64,000 nt of DNA from positions 744,001 to 808,000 of the forward strand of contig JAHLKV010000002.1 in NCBI GenBank assembly GCA_020444475.1. Reading direction: 5' to 3'. The DNA is from a bacterium (lineage in GTDB: Bacteria > Zixibacteria > MSB-5A5 > GN15 > FEB-12). Made by a program: the position numbers and the translations under genes. Of this stretch, positions 44,891 through 52,693 are shown piece after piece (positions within the stretch are counted from its first letter, which is position 1; every line of letters begins with the position of its first letter). The notes below the pieces were generated by a model that had not been told where the DNA came from, ran no database searches, and saw only the letters and a program-made list of their open reading frames with translations.

Positions 44891-45053
44891 CCTTCGGCAA
44901 GCTCAGGGTGACTCGGCACTCTTCCGCCACTGCCACGAGTGATCCAAGTAGGTCCGAACCCCTGTGGTTCGGACAGGCTCAGTTCAGGCTGGGTCTGCAT
45001 AAGTTAGACTGAGCCCTTCCACAAGCTCAGGACGAGCCTGTCGAAGCCTGAGA
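44891..45053. repeat. Intergenic hairpins in a 375-base gap
   Basis: A CTTCGGCAAGCTCAGGGTGA-type element lies at 44891-44912. A REP-like unit with a GTAG head and GTCCGAACC/GGTTCGGAC arms lies at 44948-44974. A CTTCCACAAGCTCAGGA...CCTGTCGAAGCC element lies at 45011-45053. The last two families also occur at 24801 and 25430. No gene is present between the hypothetical gene start and the ferritin-like gene. Confidence 0.75.
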
Positions 45054-45149
45054 GGGCATGGAATACTTGACAAAACTTGTGAAAAATGTAACTTGGCCTC
45101 AGGATAGTGTCACCGCGTGCGAACGCGTAACCGATTCGGAGGATTGTCT

Positions 45150-45635
45150 ATGCCCTCGGTGCACCCCAATACGCTGCTGGCTCTTTCAGCCGGGATTCAG
45201 TCCGAGGTTGCCAGCTACGTGTTTTATCTGGAGGCATCCAAACAGACCAGACAGGACGACATCAGGAAGCTGCTGGAGAAGCTGGCTCTCGAAGAGAAAG
45301 CGCACTTCAATCTGTTGGAACGGCAGCACCACAATCTGGTCAAGAGCGAGAAGTGGATCAGTACGGCTGATATTATGAAACGCGACGGTCTCCCGGAAGT
45401 CGGCGAGGACATGGCCGAGGAACACCGCGAGTTGATCGAGGCGGTTCGCGGCACCTCCGATGTCATGGCGCTGCTGGATATCGCGTATCGGCTCGAAGAG
45501 GACGCGCACGATTTGTTTGCGCGCGAGGCGGCCCGCTCCAAGACACCCGCCGAGCAGAAAATCTTCGAAGACCTCGCCCGCTTCGAGAAAGGTCACATGG
45601 CCGTGATCCAGGATATGAAGAAGAAATACGCTTAG
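45150..45635 (+). CDS. Ferritin-like/rubrerythrin-type diiron protein
   Basis: The product is 161 aa, four helices carrying E-x-x-H type ligands: SEVASYVFYLEASKQ, ALEEKAHFNLLERQH, RLEEDAHDLFAREA and ARFEKGHMAVIQDM. It lacks a C-terminal rubredoxin domain, so it is a stand-alone rubrerythrin-like diiron helix bundle, usually a peroxide-detoxifying or iron-storage protein. CGGAGGA before the ATG fixes the start. It is followed by a strong terminator, so it is monocistronic. Confidence 0.85.
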   Translation: MPSVHPNTLLALSAGIQSEVASYVFYLEASKQTRQDDIRKLLEKLALEEKAHFNLLERQHHNLVKSEKWISTADIMKRDGLPEVGEDMAEEHRELIEAVRGTSDVMALLDIAYRLEEDAHDLFAREAARSKTPAEQKIFEDLARFEKGHMAVIQDMKKKYA

Positions 45636-45662
45636 GTTTTTCGGCACTTTTGCTATGGTCAG

Positions 45663-45695
45663 ACGAGCGGCTCATGCTGGAACCGCTCGTTTTTT
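45663..45695 (+). terminator. Intrinsic terminator after ferritin-like gene
   Basis: Arms ACGAGCGG/CCGCTCGT with a 12-base loop are followed by six T residues. Confidence 0.9.
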
Positions 45696-45746
45696 AATGC
45701 CTAACTTTTAGTTGTTGCCGGAACCGCCGAGGTGTATAAACTAGCC

Positions 45747-46901
45747 ATGGGAACCGTTACCCCGCTTCAGCTTATCGAACTCTCCCGCCGGGCGCTTGAC
45801 AAAAACATCCGCTCTTTGAAAAACCTTGCCGGCGATCGCATGATGGCGGTCTCGGTCAAGGCCAACGCCTATGGGCACGGGTTGCGGGAGATTGTCGCGA
45901 TGATGCTCGACCGTTCCGAGGTTGACTATGTGGCGGTGCATTCGCTCGAAGAAGCGATCGAGTGTCGCGACGCCGGCTGGCCGCGCAGGATAATGATCCT
46001 CGGTCCGATCCCGACCGATCAGGCCGACGCCGTCTGCGAGTACGATCTGGAGCCGGTCGTGTTTGACACCGCAGCACTAACCGCTCTTGGCCGGGCGGGG
46101 AGGAAGGCCGGCAAGCAGGTGCTGACCCACCTCAAGCTCGAAACCGGTACCAACCGTCAGGGCATAACCGAGAAAGACATCTCTCGCTTTGCGGCCATAT
46201 ACAAAAAGTATCCGCAGCTGAAGCGCCCCTACGGCGCCAGTATGCATTTCGCGAATATCGAAGACACCACCAGTCACAACTACGCCGATCAGCAGTTGCG
46301 CGAATTCAAGCGCCTGGTCGGCCTGCTCGGCAAAGCCGGGATCAAACCGGAAATATTGCACACGGCCAGTTCGGCGGCACTGATCCTGTTCGACAAGACG
46401 AGGTACGACCTGGTCCGGCCGGGCATCTCCCTCTACGGCTACTGGCCGTCGAAAGAAACCTACCTGTCCTACCGACTGCTTGGTGGCGACAACGAGATTT
46501 TCGAGCCGGTCCTCTCCTGGCGGACCACCGTCACGCAGGTCAAAAAACTGCCGGCCGACAGCTTTATCGGCTATGGCTGCACCTACCGGACTACTGCTCC
46601 GACCACCCTGGCGGTGCTGCCGGTGGGGTACTACGACGGTTACCCGAGGGCGCTGTCGAATCAGGCCTATGTGCTGATAAACGGCCGCCGGGCGCCGGTG
46701 CGGGGGAGGATCTGTATGAATCTGATGATGGTCGATGTTACCGATATCACGGGCGTGTCGGTGGGGACGAGAGTGACTCTGCTGGGGGCTGACGGTTCCG
46801 AGCAACTCACCGCCGGTGGGCTGGCGGCCTGGGGACAGACTATACACTATGAGATTCTAAGCCGCATATCACCCGCCATCAGCCGGGCCATAGTAGAGTA
46901 A
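45747..46901 (+). CDS. alr: Alanine racemase
   Basis: The product is 384 aa. The PLP lysine is Lys38 in VSVKANAYGHG. The C-terminal domain has the second catalytic Tyr (SFIGYGCTYRTTAPTTLAVL) and the MNLMMVDVTDITGV strand. It makes D-alanine for peptidoglycan. The start at ATG (MGTVTPLQLI) lacks a strong ribosome binding site; an upstream GTG five codons earlier is possible. It stands alone between two terminator/regulatory regions, with rex downstream on the same strand. Confidence 0.95.
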   Translation: MGTVTPLQLIELSRRALDKNIRSLKNLAGDRMMAVSVKANAYGHGLREIVAMMLDRSEVDYVAVHSLEEAIECRDAGWPRRIMILGPIPTDQADAVCEYDLEPVVFDTAALTALGRAGRKAGKQVLTHLKLETGTNRQGITEKDISRFAAIYKKYPQLKRPYGASMHFANIEDTTSHNYADQQLREFKRLVGLLGKAGIKPEILHTASSAALILFDKTRYDLVRPGISLYGYWPSKETYLSYRLLGGDNEIFEPVLSWRTTVTQVKKLPADSFIGYGCTYRTTAPTTLAVLPVGYYDGYPRALSNQAYVLINGRRAPVRGRICMNLMMVDVTDITGVSVGTRVTLLGADGSEQLTAGGLAAWGQTIHYEILSRISPAISRAIVE

Positions 46902-46993
46902 AAAAACCCACGTAGATGAGGAAAATCATCTTCGTAACTGTAAATCATTGGCGGGCATGGCCGACTTTGTGAATGTATGGTACAAAATTCACC

Positions 46994-47022
46994 TTGACAG
47001 TAATTGCGCAGGCGCATAATAT
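46994..47022 (+). promoter_or_regulatory. Consensus sigma-70 promoter of rex
   Basis: TTGACA, a 17-base spacer, and TAATAT: nearly perfect boxes. It lies 85-110 bases upstream of the rex ATG. An inverted pair GTGAAT/ATTCAC spaced 12 bases apart lies just before the -35 box (46970-46990). Confidence 0.88.
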
Positions 47023-47024
47023 TC

Positions 47025-47042
47025 TTGTGAAGCTTTTCACAT
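47025..47042 (+). promoter_or_regulatory. Rex operator (ROP) just after the -10 box
   Basis: TTGTGAA-GCTT-TTCACAT matches the Rex consensus TTGTGAANNNNTTCACAA at all but the last base, starting two bases after the -10 box and overlapping the expected transcription start. Rex bound here would block its own promoter when NADH is low, giving autoregulation. Confidence 0.88.
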
Positions 47043-47106
47043 AAGCTGGGGTTGTGGGCTGTTTGGAAATAACGCCTTTTTCGGCACAAGTTGATCTGCG
47101 GAGACG

Positions 47107-47754
47107 ATGACCAAAAAGCGAATATCCGAATCGACGATTCACCGGCTTTCTCTCTACTACCGGGCGCTGTCGTTGCTCGAAAAAGAGAACTACGACACTG
47201 TCTCATCCAAAGAGCTGGCCAAGCGCGAAAAACTAACCCCGGCACAGGTCCGCAAAGACCTCTCGTTTTTCGGGACCTTCGGCACCCGTGGACTCGGCTA
47301 CCCGGTACGCGAACTCAAACACCAGATTTCATCGATTCTCGGTATTGACCGTGTCTGGCGCGTGGCGCTGGTCGGTGTGGGTAATATCGGCTCCGCACTG
47401 GTCAGCTACAAGGAATTCGCCAAACAGGGCTTCCAGATAGTCAAGCTGTTCGACAACGACCAACGCAAGATCGGCTCCAACCACAAAGGGATCGTCATCG
47501 CGGATATCGCCAATCTCGAAAACGAACTTCGCGAATCGAATATCGAAATCGTCGTCCTGGCGGTCCCGGCCACGGTCGCCCAGTATATCACGGATGATGT
47601 TGTCAGGGCCGGAATCAAAGCGATCCTGAATTTCGCTCCGGTGAATCTCAAGGTGCCGCCCGATGTTTACCTTCGGCATGAAAACATGTCGATGGAGCTG
47701 GAATATTTGTCGTTTGCGCTGGTGAACAACCACGCGCCCAAACGGTCGAAGTAA
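47107..47754 (+). CDS. rex: Redox-sensing transcriptional repressor Rex
   Basis: The product is 215 aa. The N-terminal winged helix contains RLSLYYRALSLLEKENYDTV and LTPAQVRKDLSFFGTFGTRG; the C-terminal Rossmann domain has VALVGVGNIGSALVSYKEF. Rex binds DNA when the NADH/NAD ratio is low and derepresses when NADH accumulates. The start agrees with the family pattern. It is monocistronic, with its own promoter and operator upstream and a terminator after it. The operator allows a search of the rest of the genome for its regulon. Confidence 0.97.
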   Translation: MTKKRISESTIHRLSLYYRALSLLEKENYDTVSSKELAKREKLTPAQVRKDLSFFGTFGTRGLGYPVRELKHQISSILGIDRVWRVALVGVGNIGSALVSYKEFAKQGFQIVKLFDNDQRKIGSNHKGIVIADIANLENELRESNIEIVVLAVPATVAQYITDDVVRAGIKAILNFAPVNLKVPPDVYLRHENMSMELEYLSFALVNNHAPKRSK

Positions 47755-47816
47755 TACAGATACCTGTCCAGGGATGGACAGGGTGCTACTACTTTTTGTA
47801 AGCGTCCTTTTACGCG

Positions 47817-47850
47817 CGCGGTCCGGCCGCCAACCGGACCGCGTATTTTG
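47817..47850 (+). terminator. Intrinsic terminator after rex
   Basis: Perfect 10-bp arms CGCGGTCCGG/CCGGACCGCG with a 7-base loop are followed by TATTTTGTG. A smaller CCTGTCC/GGACAGG hairpin precedes it at 47763-47782. Confidence 0.85.
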
Positions 47851-47872
47851 TGTGTGGTACGGGTCGACGCAT

Positions 47873-47932
47873 CATGTGGTGCACGGGGACGTACTCCACA
47901 CACATGTAGGCCGTGGCTGCTTGCAGCCCGGC
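47873..47932. repeat. Two intergenic hairpins after rex
   Basis: CATGTGGTG with the loop CACGGGGACGTA and a CACATG arm (47873-47906) is a relative of the GTGGCG...CGCCAC family. A GTAG-headed REP-like unit with GGCTGC/GCAGCC arms follows (47906-47932), inverted relative to its copies at 27960 and 28751. The rest of the gap to the TPR gene holds nothing else I recognise. Confidence 0.75.
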
Positions 47933-48049
47933 TATTGCTGTCGAGGACTCAGACTGGTTGTGAAGAACCCACAGCAAGCTGTGGGCGACCCGACTCCCCC
48001 TCAACTTCCCTTGTCTTCTTCCGATCCAGTGTGTATAAAGCACATACCT

Positions 48050-49042
48050 ATGAAGAAACTTACAGTTACCATACTCGTGCTGCTGTTTTTCTGTGCCCCG
48101 CTCGTCACGGCTCAGACATTGTCCGGGCCGGACTCGCTCAAACACTACCAGCTGCAGGGCCGTCGCGCCATCAAGGGCGGCGATCTCGAAACCGCCCGCA
48201 CTGCCTGGACCCGCGTCCTGCAGATGTCGCCGGACAATTTCGAAGCGCTTCTCAATCTCGGCACCGCGTATACCGGCACCGGCCGCAACGAGCAGGCTTT
48301 GGTCTATTTCCGGAAAGCGTACGAGGTTGACTCCTCGGTCGCCGAAGTCAGCAACAACCTGGGCGCCGTCTACGCCAACCTTGGTCGCCCCGATGAATCG
48401 ATCCTCGCCTACCGGCGGGCGATTCGGCTCGACTCCACCGAAGCGCGCTACTACGCCAATCTCGGCCTGGCCTATATCGAATTCGGCCGTCCGTACGACG
48501 CCCTCACGCCGCTTCGCACGGCTAACTCGCTTCAGCCCGGCACCGCGCTGGTTTTGTATTCGATGGCTAACGCTTTCGCTTCGCAGCGTGTGCTCGACAG
48601 CGCCGAGATCTACTACACGAAAGCTGCCAACGCCGGCAACGCCACTTCCGAGTTGCTCTTTTTCCTGGGCACGGTTCAACGCAACCGGGGCAACTACCCT
48701 GCCGCCGATACCAGTTTCCGCGCCGCACTGGTGAAAACTCCCGACTACAAAGAGTGCCGCCAGGCGCTCGGGCTGCTTCTGTTGCAGGGCGGTCGATACG
48801 AAGAAGCTACCGAGCAGTTCGAACAGGTCGTACAGCTCGACAATGAATTTTATCCCGGCGTGATCGCTCTTGGTGTCGGCTGCTCTATGACCGGCCGGTT
48901 CGCCGAAGCGGACTCTATCCTTCAGACCCTTTACGCGGTTGACACCGCCAAGGCCTTCCAGATGCTGAACCTGATCGACGCCGAGTCCGCCCGCCGCCGC
49001 TCCCGGGAGAAGGAACAGAGCCTGCAGCAGGGCGGAAACTAG
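48050..49042 (+). CDS. Exported TPR-repeat protein
   Basis: The product is 330 aa. A Sec signal peptide (residues 1-20, ending LVTAQ) precedes about eight tetratricopeptide repeats (e.g. FEALLNLGTAYTGTGRNEQA, AEVSNNLGAVYANLGRPDES, ARYYANLGLAYIEFGRPYDA). It should act in the periplasm as a protein-protein adaptor. The ATG opening MKKLTVTILV is the start. Function otherwise unknown. Confidence 0.85.
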   Translation: MKKLTVTILVLLFFCAPLVTAQTLSGPDSLKHYQLQGRRAIKGGDLETARTAWTRVLQMSPDNFEALLNLGTAYTGTGRNEQALVYFRKAYEVDSSVAEVSNNLGAVYANLGRPDESILAYRRAIRLDSTEARYYANLGLAYIEFGRPYDALTPLRTANSLQPGTALVLYSMANAFASQRVLDSAEIYYTKAANAGNATSELLFFLGTVQRNRGNYPAADTSFRAALVKTPDYKECRQALGLLLLQGGRYEEATEQFEQVVQLDNEFYPGVIALGVGCSMTGRFAEADSILQTLYAVDTAKAFQMLNLIDAESARRRSREKEQSLQQGGN

Positions 49043-49214
49043 CCGCGCGCGGCCCGCATTCGACCCGACAGTTCAAGGCAATTGATTCCACCACAAGTGG
49101 TTGCGGCCACACAATTGCTTACCTAAAATCAACCGGAAACTAACTGGTTTTCCGCCTTCAACTGGGCGATACTCCCGGCATCACCCGATCACTCTGTACC
49201 CACAGGAGAACGTG

Positions 49215-49388
49215 ATGCCGAAACTCTTTGAGCCCGTCAAACGGTCCACCACCCCGGACATCCGGCACTGGCATTCCTGCAAGCTCCAGAACCTGAACAC
49301 AACCCGCTTCGAGGAAGCCGTCAACAACATTCTCAACGGTCGCTGCCGACTGGTCACACCCAAACGCGAGGTCTCCGTTCGGAGCTGA
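49215..49388 (+). CDS. Small unidentified protein
   Basis: The product is 57 aa. CAGGAGAA six bases before the ATG makes translation likely. The sequence MPKLFEPVKRSTTPDIRHWH, then SCKLQNLNTTRFEEAVNNIL, is basic with two cysteines (C22, C43-region) and no membrane segment. No family is recognised. It lies between the TPR gene and the serine-hydrolase gene, on the same strand, with its own hairpin-rich upstream region (GGAAA...TTTCC palindrome near 49133-49153). Confidence 0.55.
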   Translation: MPKLFEPVKRSTTPDIRHWHSCKLQNLNTTRFEEAVNNILNGRCRLVTPKREVSVRS

Positions 49389-49508
49389 CCGGGCACACTA
49401 AAATTCATCCGGCGTGCGAGGCCGACGCTGTAACATTTCGTTGAATTGCGCTGTCTCATCGAGGTATATATCTTCACAAACCAGCACGATTTACACGAAG
49501 GAGCCTCC

Positions 49509-51209
49509 ATGTCCGCAGCACATCCCCGGACAACCGTCCGCCGCCATCCGATCGTCGTCCTCTGTCTGCTTGCCCTGACATTTCTGCTTTCGGCCACTGT
49601 CAGTGCTAAGACGCTGCCGGAGAAGTTTGATGAGTACTGCCGGGGAGCAAACGACGTCCTCCGCTTCCACGGCGCCGTCCTGGTTGCCAAAGACGGCAAG
49701 GTGATTTTCGAGAACGGCTACGGCTGGGCGTCGGTGCAGTTCGATGTCCCCAACACCGCCCAGACCAGATACCTGATTGGATCGGTCACCAAGAACTTCA
49801 CCGCCGCCGCGATTCTGCAACTCGAAGAGCAGGGGAAACTGAGTGTCGACGATCCGATTTCGAAGTACCTGGATCAGTTCCCGCCCGAGATCGGCGACAA
49901 AGTTACCATCCACCACTTGCTGACCCACACCTCGGGCGTGCACAGCTTTACCGATATCGCCGATGTCATGGCGCGACGCTCGATGGCGATGACGCCCGAA
50001 GAAATCCTCGGTACGTTCTCGCATCTCCCACTCGATTTCGAACCGGGCAGCGACTGGAAATACAGCAACTCCGGCTACTTCCTGCTTGGACTGATAATCG
50101 AGAAGGTCAGCGACCAGAGCTACGAAGACTATCTGCAGGAACACATTCTCGGACCGGCAGGTATGACCAACTCCGGCTACTATCACGGTGACCGTATCGT
50201 CGATAAGATGGCGAACGGCTACTCGATCGATCCGGACAGAAACCTGATTAACGCTCCCTGCATCGACATGTCCCTGCCGTTTTCCGCCGGCGCGCTCTAT
50301 TCCACGGTCGGCGATCTCTATCTCTGGGATCGCGCCCTCACCACCGACCGCATCTTGAGCGAAGCGTCGAAGAAGAAGATGTTTACTCCGGTGAAAAACG
50401 AGTACGGTTATGGCTGGGGCATCACCACGGCGGTCGATCATCCGGTCATCCAGCACACCGGCGGGATCGACGGCTACAGTTCGATCCTACAGCGCTTTTA
50501 CGAAGACGATGCCTGTATTGTGGTACTGACCAACACCGATGAAGGCACTGCGGGTCGGGTAGCGATGGCCCTGGCCGCTATCCTGTTCGACAAGCCGTAC
50601 GATGTCCCTGTGCATAAAGAACCAGTGGCTTCGGACGAATCCGTGTGGCCGGACTATGTCGGTCTCTACCGGATCGACACCAACGACTATCGCATGGTCA
50701 GCTTGACCGACGGCAAGCTCTTCTCGCAGCGCACCGGCACTGGAAGAATCCAGATCCTCCCCGAAGCCACCGACAAGTTCTTTTTCGACCATGACAACAG
50801 CGTCACCCTGACGTTCGTGCGCGACGACAACGGCACGGTCGTGAAGCACATTATCCACCAGCAGGGAGAAGACAACACGGCAGTGAAACTGCCCGACAAC
50901 GAGGCTGCCGAGATCATGGCGGAGTTATTCCCGGTTGAGAAGGCGGTCGATGCGGCCGTGTTTCAGGATTATGTCGGGGAATACCAGCTCGCACCGGGCT
51001 TTATTCTCACGGTTCGTACCCGCGACGACCGCCTGTTTACTCAGGCCACCGGCCAGGGCGAGTTTGAGTTGTATGCCAGTGACACGGATGAGTACTTCCT
51101 GCGCGTCGTCGAGGCACAGATATCGTTTGTGCGCGATGATGCCGGCAAGGTGACGTCGCTGATTCTGCATCAGAACGGCCGCGACATGCCGGCGGAGAAA
51201 ATTCGCTAG
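49509..51209 (+). CDS. Serine hydrolase, class C beta-lactamase/penicillin-binding-protein fold
   Basis: The product is 566 aa. A signal peptide (ending TVSA) is followed by the catalytic domain with SVTK (Ser92, Lys95), YSN (Tyr185) and HTGG (about 316), all intact. Behind it come two tandem DUF3471-like beta-domains (YVGLYRIDTNDYRMVSLTDG and YVGEYQLAPGFILTVRTRDD), suggesting a duplicated C-terminal module. Such exported hydrolases are mostly esterases or D-aminopeptidases rather than true beta-lactamases. GGAG precedes the ATG of MSAAHPRTTV. Confidence 0.92.
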   Translation: MSAAHPRTTVRRHPIVVLCLLALTFLLSATVSAKTLPEKFDEYCRGANDVLRFHGAVLVAKDGKVIFENGYGWASVQFDVPNTAQTRYLIGSVTKNFTAAAILQLEEQGKLSVDDPISKYLDQFPPEIGDKVTIHHLLTHTSGVHSFTDIADVMARRSMAMTPEEILGTFSHLPLDFEPGSDWKYSNSGYFLLGLIIEKVSDQSYEDYLQEHILGPAGMTNSGYYHGDRIVDKMANGYSIDPDRNLINAPCIDMSLPFSAGALYSTVGDLYLWDRALTTDRILSEASKKKMFTPVKNEYGYGWGITTAVDHPVIQHTGGIDGYSSILQRFYEDDACIVVLTNTDEGTAGRVAMALAAILFDKPYDVPVHKEPVASDESVWPDYVGLYRIDTNDYRMVSLTDGKLFSQRTGTGRIQILPEATDKFFFDHDNSVTLTFVRDDNGTVVKHIIHQQGEDNTAVKLPDNEAAEIMAELFPVEKAVDAAVFQDYVGEYQLAPGFILTVRTRDDRLFTQATGQGEFELYASDTDEYFLRVVEAQISFVRDDAGKVTSLILHQNGRDMPAEKIR

Positions 51210-51296
51210 CCCACGCTCTTGTCGGTTAGCGATTTAGCGGAACGGCGCCGTCGGATCTGCTCGTCCGGCGGCCCGTTTCGTCTTTTTTATGGGGGG

Positions 51297-51824
51297 TCAA
51301 TAACGGCTGCGAGCGCTTTTGCGCTTTACGGCAGTCACGATGACGGGCACTATCACCAACTGCAGCACCAGACCGGGCAAACTGGCGGTCAGCACGCCGG
51401 TCGTGAAGTACTCAGCGGCCGTATAGGGCAGAGCGATGAAACTCGCCAGCACCAGCAGCGCAATCACGAACATCAACCGCCCCAGCACCATCGCGGTTAG
51501 CAACGATGCATACACGTTCCATTTGAACCGCATGTATGTCAAACCCGCCACCAGCCCATAGACGGGAAGCTCCAGCGTCATCAGCGGCACCGCATAGGCC
51601 GGCGGCAGTCCCGTAATCAGCGCCGACAGACCCGGTGCCAGCAGTCCCACCAGCAGCCCCGAAGCCGGACCGACCAGCATCCCGGCCAACAGCACCGGAA
51701 GGTGCATGGGGAGCAACACACGCGCGAACAGCGGATTGACGTAGTGCACGCCGAGCGGTAACAGAACCGCGAGCGCTAAGAGAAGCGAAGTGTGAGCGAT
51801 GAATCTCGTGCCGGAGGCAGCCAT
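51297..51824 (-). CDS. ECF transporter S component-like membrane protein
   Basis: The product is 175 aa with five to six membrane segments and the glycine/proline-rich pattern MHLPVLLAGMLVGPASGLLV that is usual for ECF substrate-binding S components (vitamin or precursor uptake). The A1/A2/T energising subunits are not in this window, so it would need a shared ECF module elsewhere. The upstream methyltransferase gene ends about 15 bases before it, so the two are probably one operon. The substrate is unknown. Confidence 0.75.
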   Translation of the reverse strand: MAASGTRFIAHTSLLLALAVLLPLGVHYVNPLFARVLLPMHLPVLLAGMLVGPASGLLVGLLAPGLSALITGLPPAYAVPLMTLELPVYGLVAGLTYMRFKWNVYASLLTAMVLGRLMFVIALLVLASFIALPYTAAEYFTTGVLTASLPGLVLQLVIVPVIVTAVKRKSARSRY

Positions 51825-51840
51825 GTGCACCTGCCGAGGC

Positions 51841-52446
51841 TTACTTGTTGGTTACCGCACAGGCCAAATAGAGGCCGGGATGATCCTCGATCCGAACGGT
51901 CTTAAAGTTGGAAAGACTGAACAGTTCGGCCATTTTCTCCCGGGGAGGCAGGTGATCGTCGGCAAGCAGTCCGCCGGCCCGCTTGTGCTCTTCGGAAAGC
52001 TCTTTCGATGACGCGAGATAGATGATGCACAGCTGGGCGCCGGATCTGAGCACCCGATGCGCCTCGGCGAGCGCCTTTTTCGGGTCGGAGAAGTTGTCGA
52101 ACGATGAAAACGACACCGCCATATCAAACGTATCGGGCTTGAACGGAAGGTTGGTAGCGTCGGCATCAACCACATTTACGTTCTCGAACGGGAAATTGCG
52201 GTGCGCCCGGGTGGCCATGCGGAGCGAGAAATCGACACCGGTGATAGTCCCGTCCGGACCGATCTTTCGCCGGAGGAGGTCAAACAGAACTCCGGTCCCG
52301 CATCCGATATCGAGAATATGCCACCCCTTGTCAATTCCCATCCCCTCAACAAGGTGTGAAAGACGCTCGAAATCCTCGGCGGTGAACATCAGATCCCACT
52401 CGGCGGCGAGGGAATCGTAAAACGCTTGGTGTTTGTCGTGCGACAT
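51841..52446 (-). CDS. Class I SAM-dependent methyltransferase (UbiE-like)
   Basis: The product is 201 aa. Motif I HILDIGCGTGVLFDLL (about 43-58) is followed by TGVDFSLRMATRAHRNF, VVDADATNLPFKPDTFDMAV and RVLRSGAQLCII. It is the minimal UbiE/COQ5-like fold. It lies directly upstream of the ECF S component gene; a methyltransferase acting on the imported vitamin or cofactor precursor is a reasonable guess, no more. It diverges from uvrA. Confidence 0.85.
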   Translation of the reverse strand: MSHDKHQAFYDSLAAEWDLMFTAEDFERLSHLVEGMGIDKGWHILDIGCGTGVLFDLLRRKIGPDGTITGVDFSLRMATRAHRNFPFENVNVVDADATNLPFKPDTFDMAVSFSSFDNFSDPKKALAEAHRVLRSGAQLCIIYLASSKELSEEHKRAGGLLADDHLPPREKMAELFSLSNFKTVRIEDHPGLYLACAVTNK

Positions 52447-52693
52447 CGGCCTAATCTACGACCGATGTCCAAGGTGGTCAAGACCTTTCGGCCCCGAGCG
52501 CCGCGCTCCTCCACAAAGTGATACTGCATTACCGGAAATCTCTTTTGAGCCGGAAACAGCGGCCGTATATTGCGGGTTACCTTTGATGTTGCCCCTGCCA
52601 GAACTGACAGGCGGCTCCGGATTGTATAACCGTTCCAGGATCGCCTTTCACGATGTTCGGCGATCTGTCCTTCTCGGGAGGTAGGACCCGACT

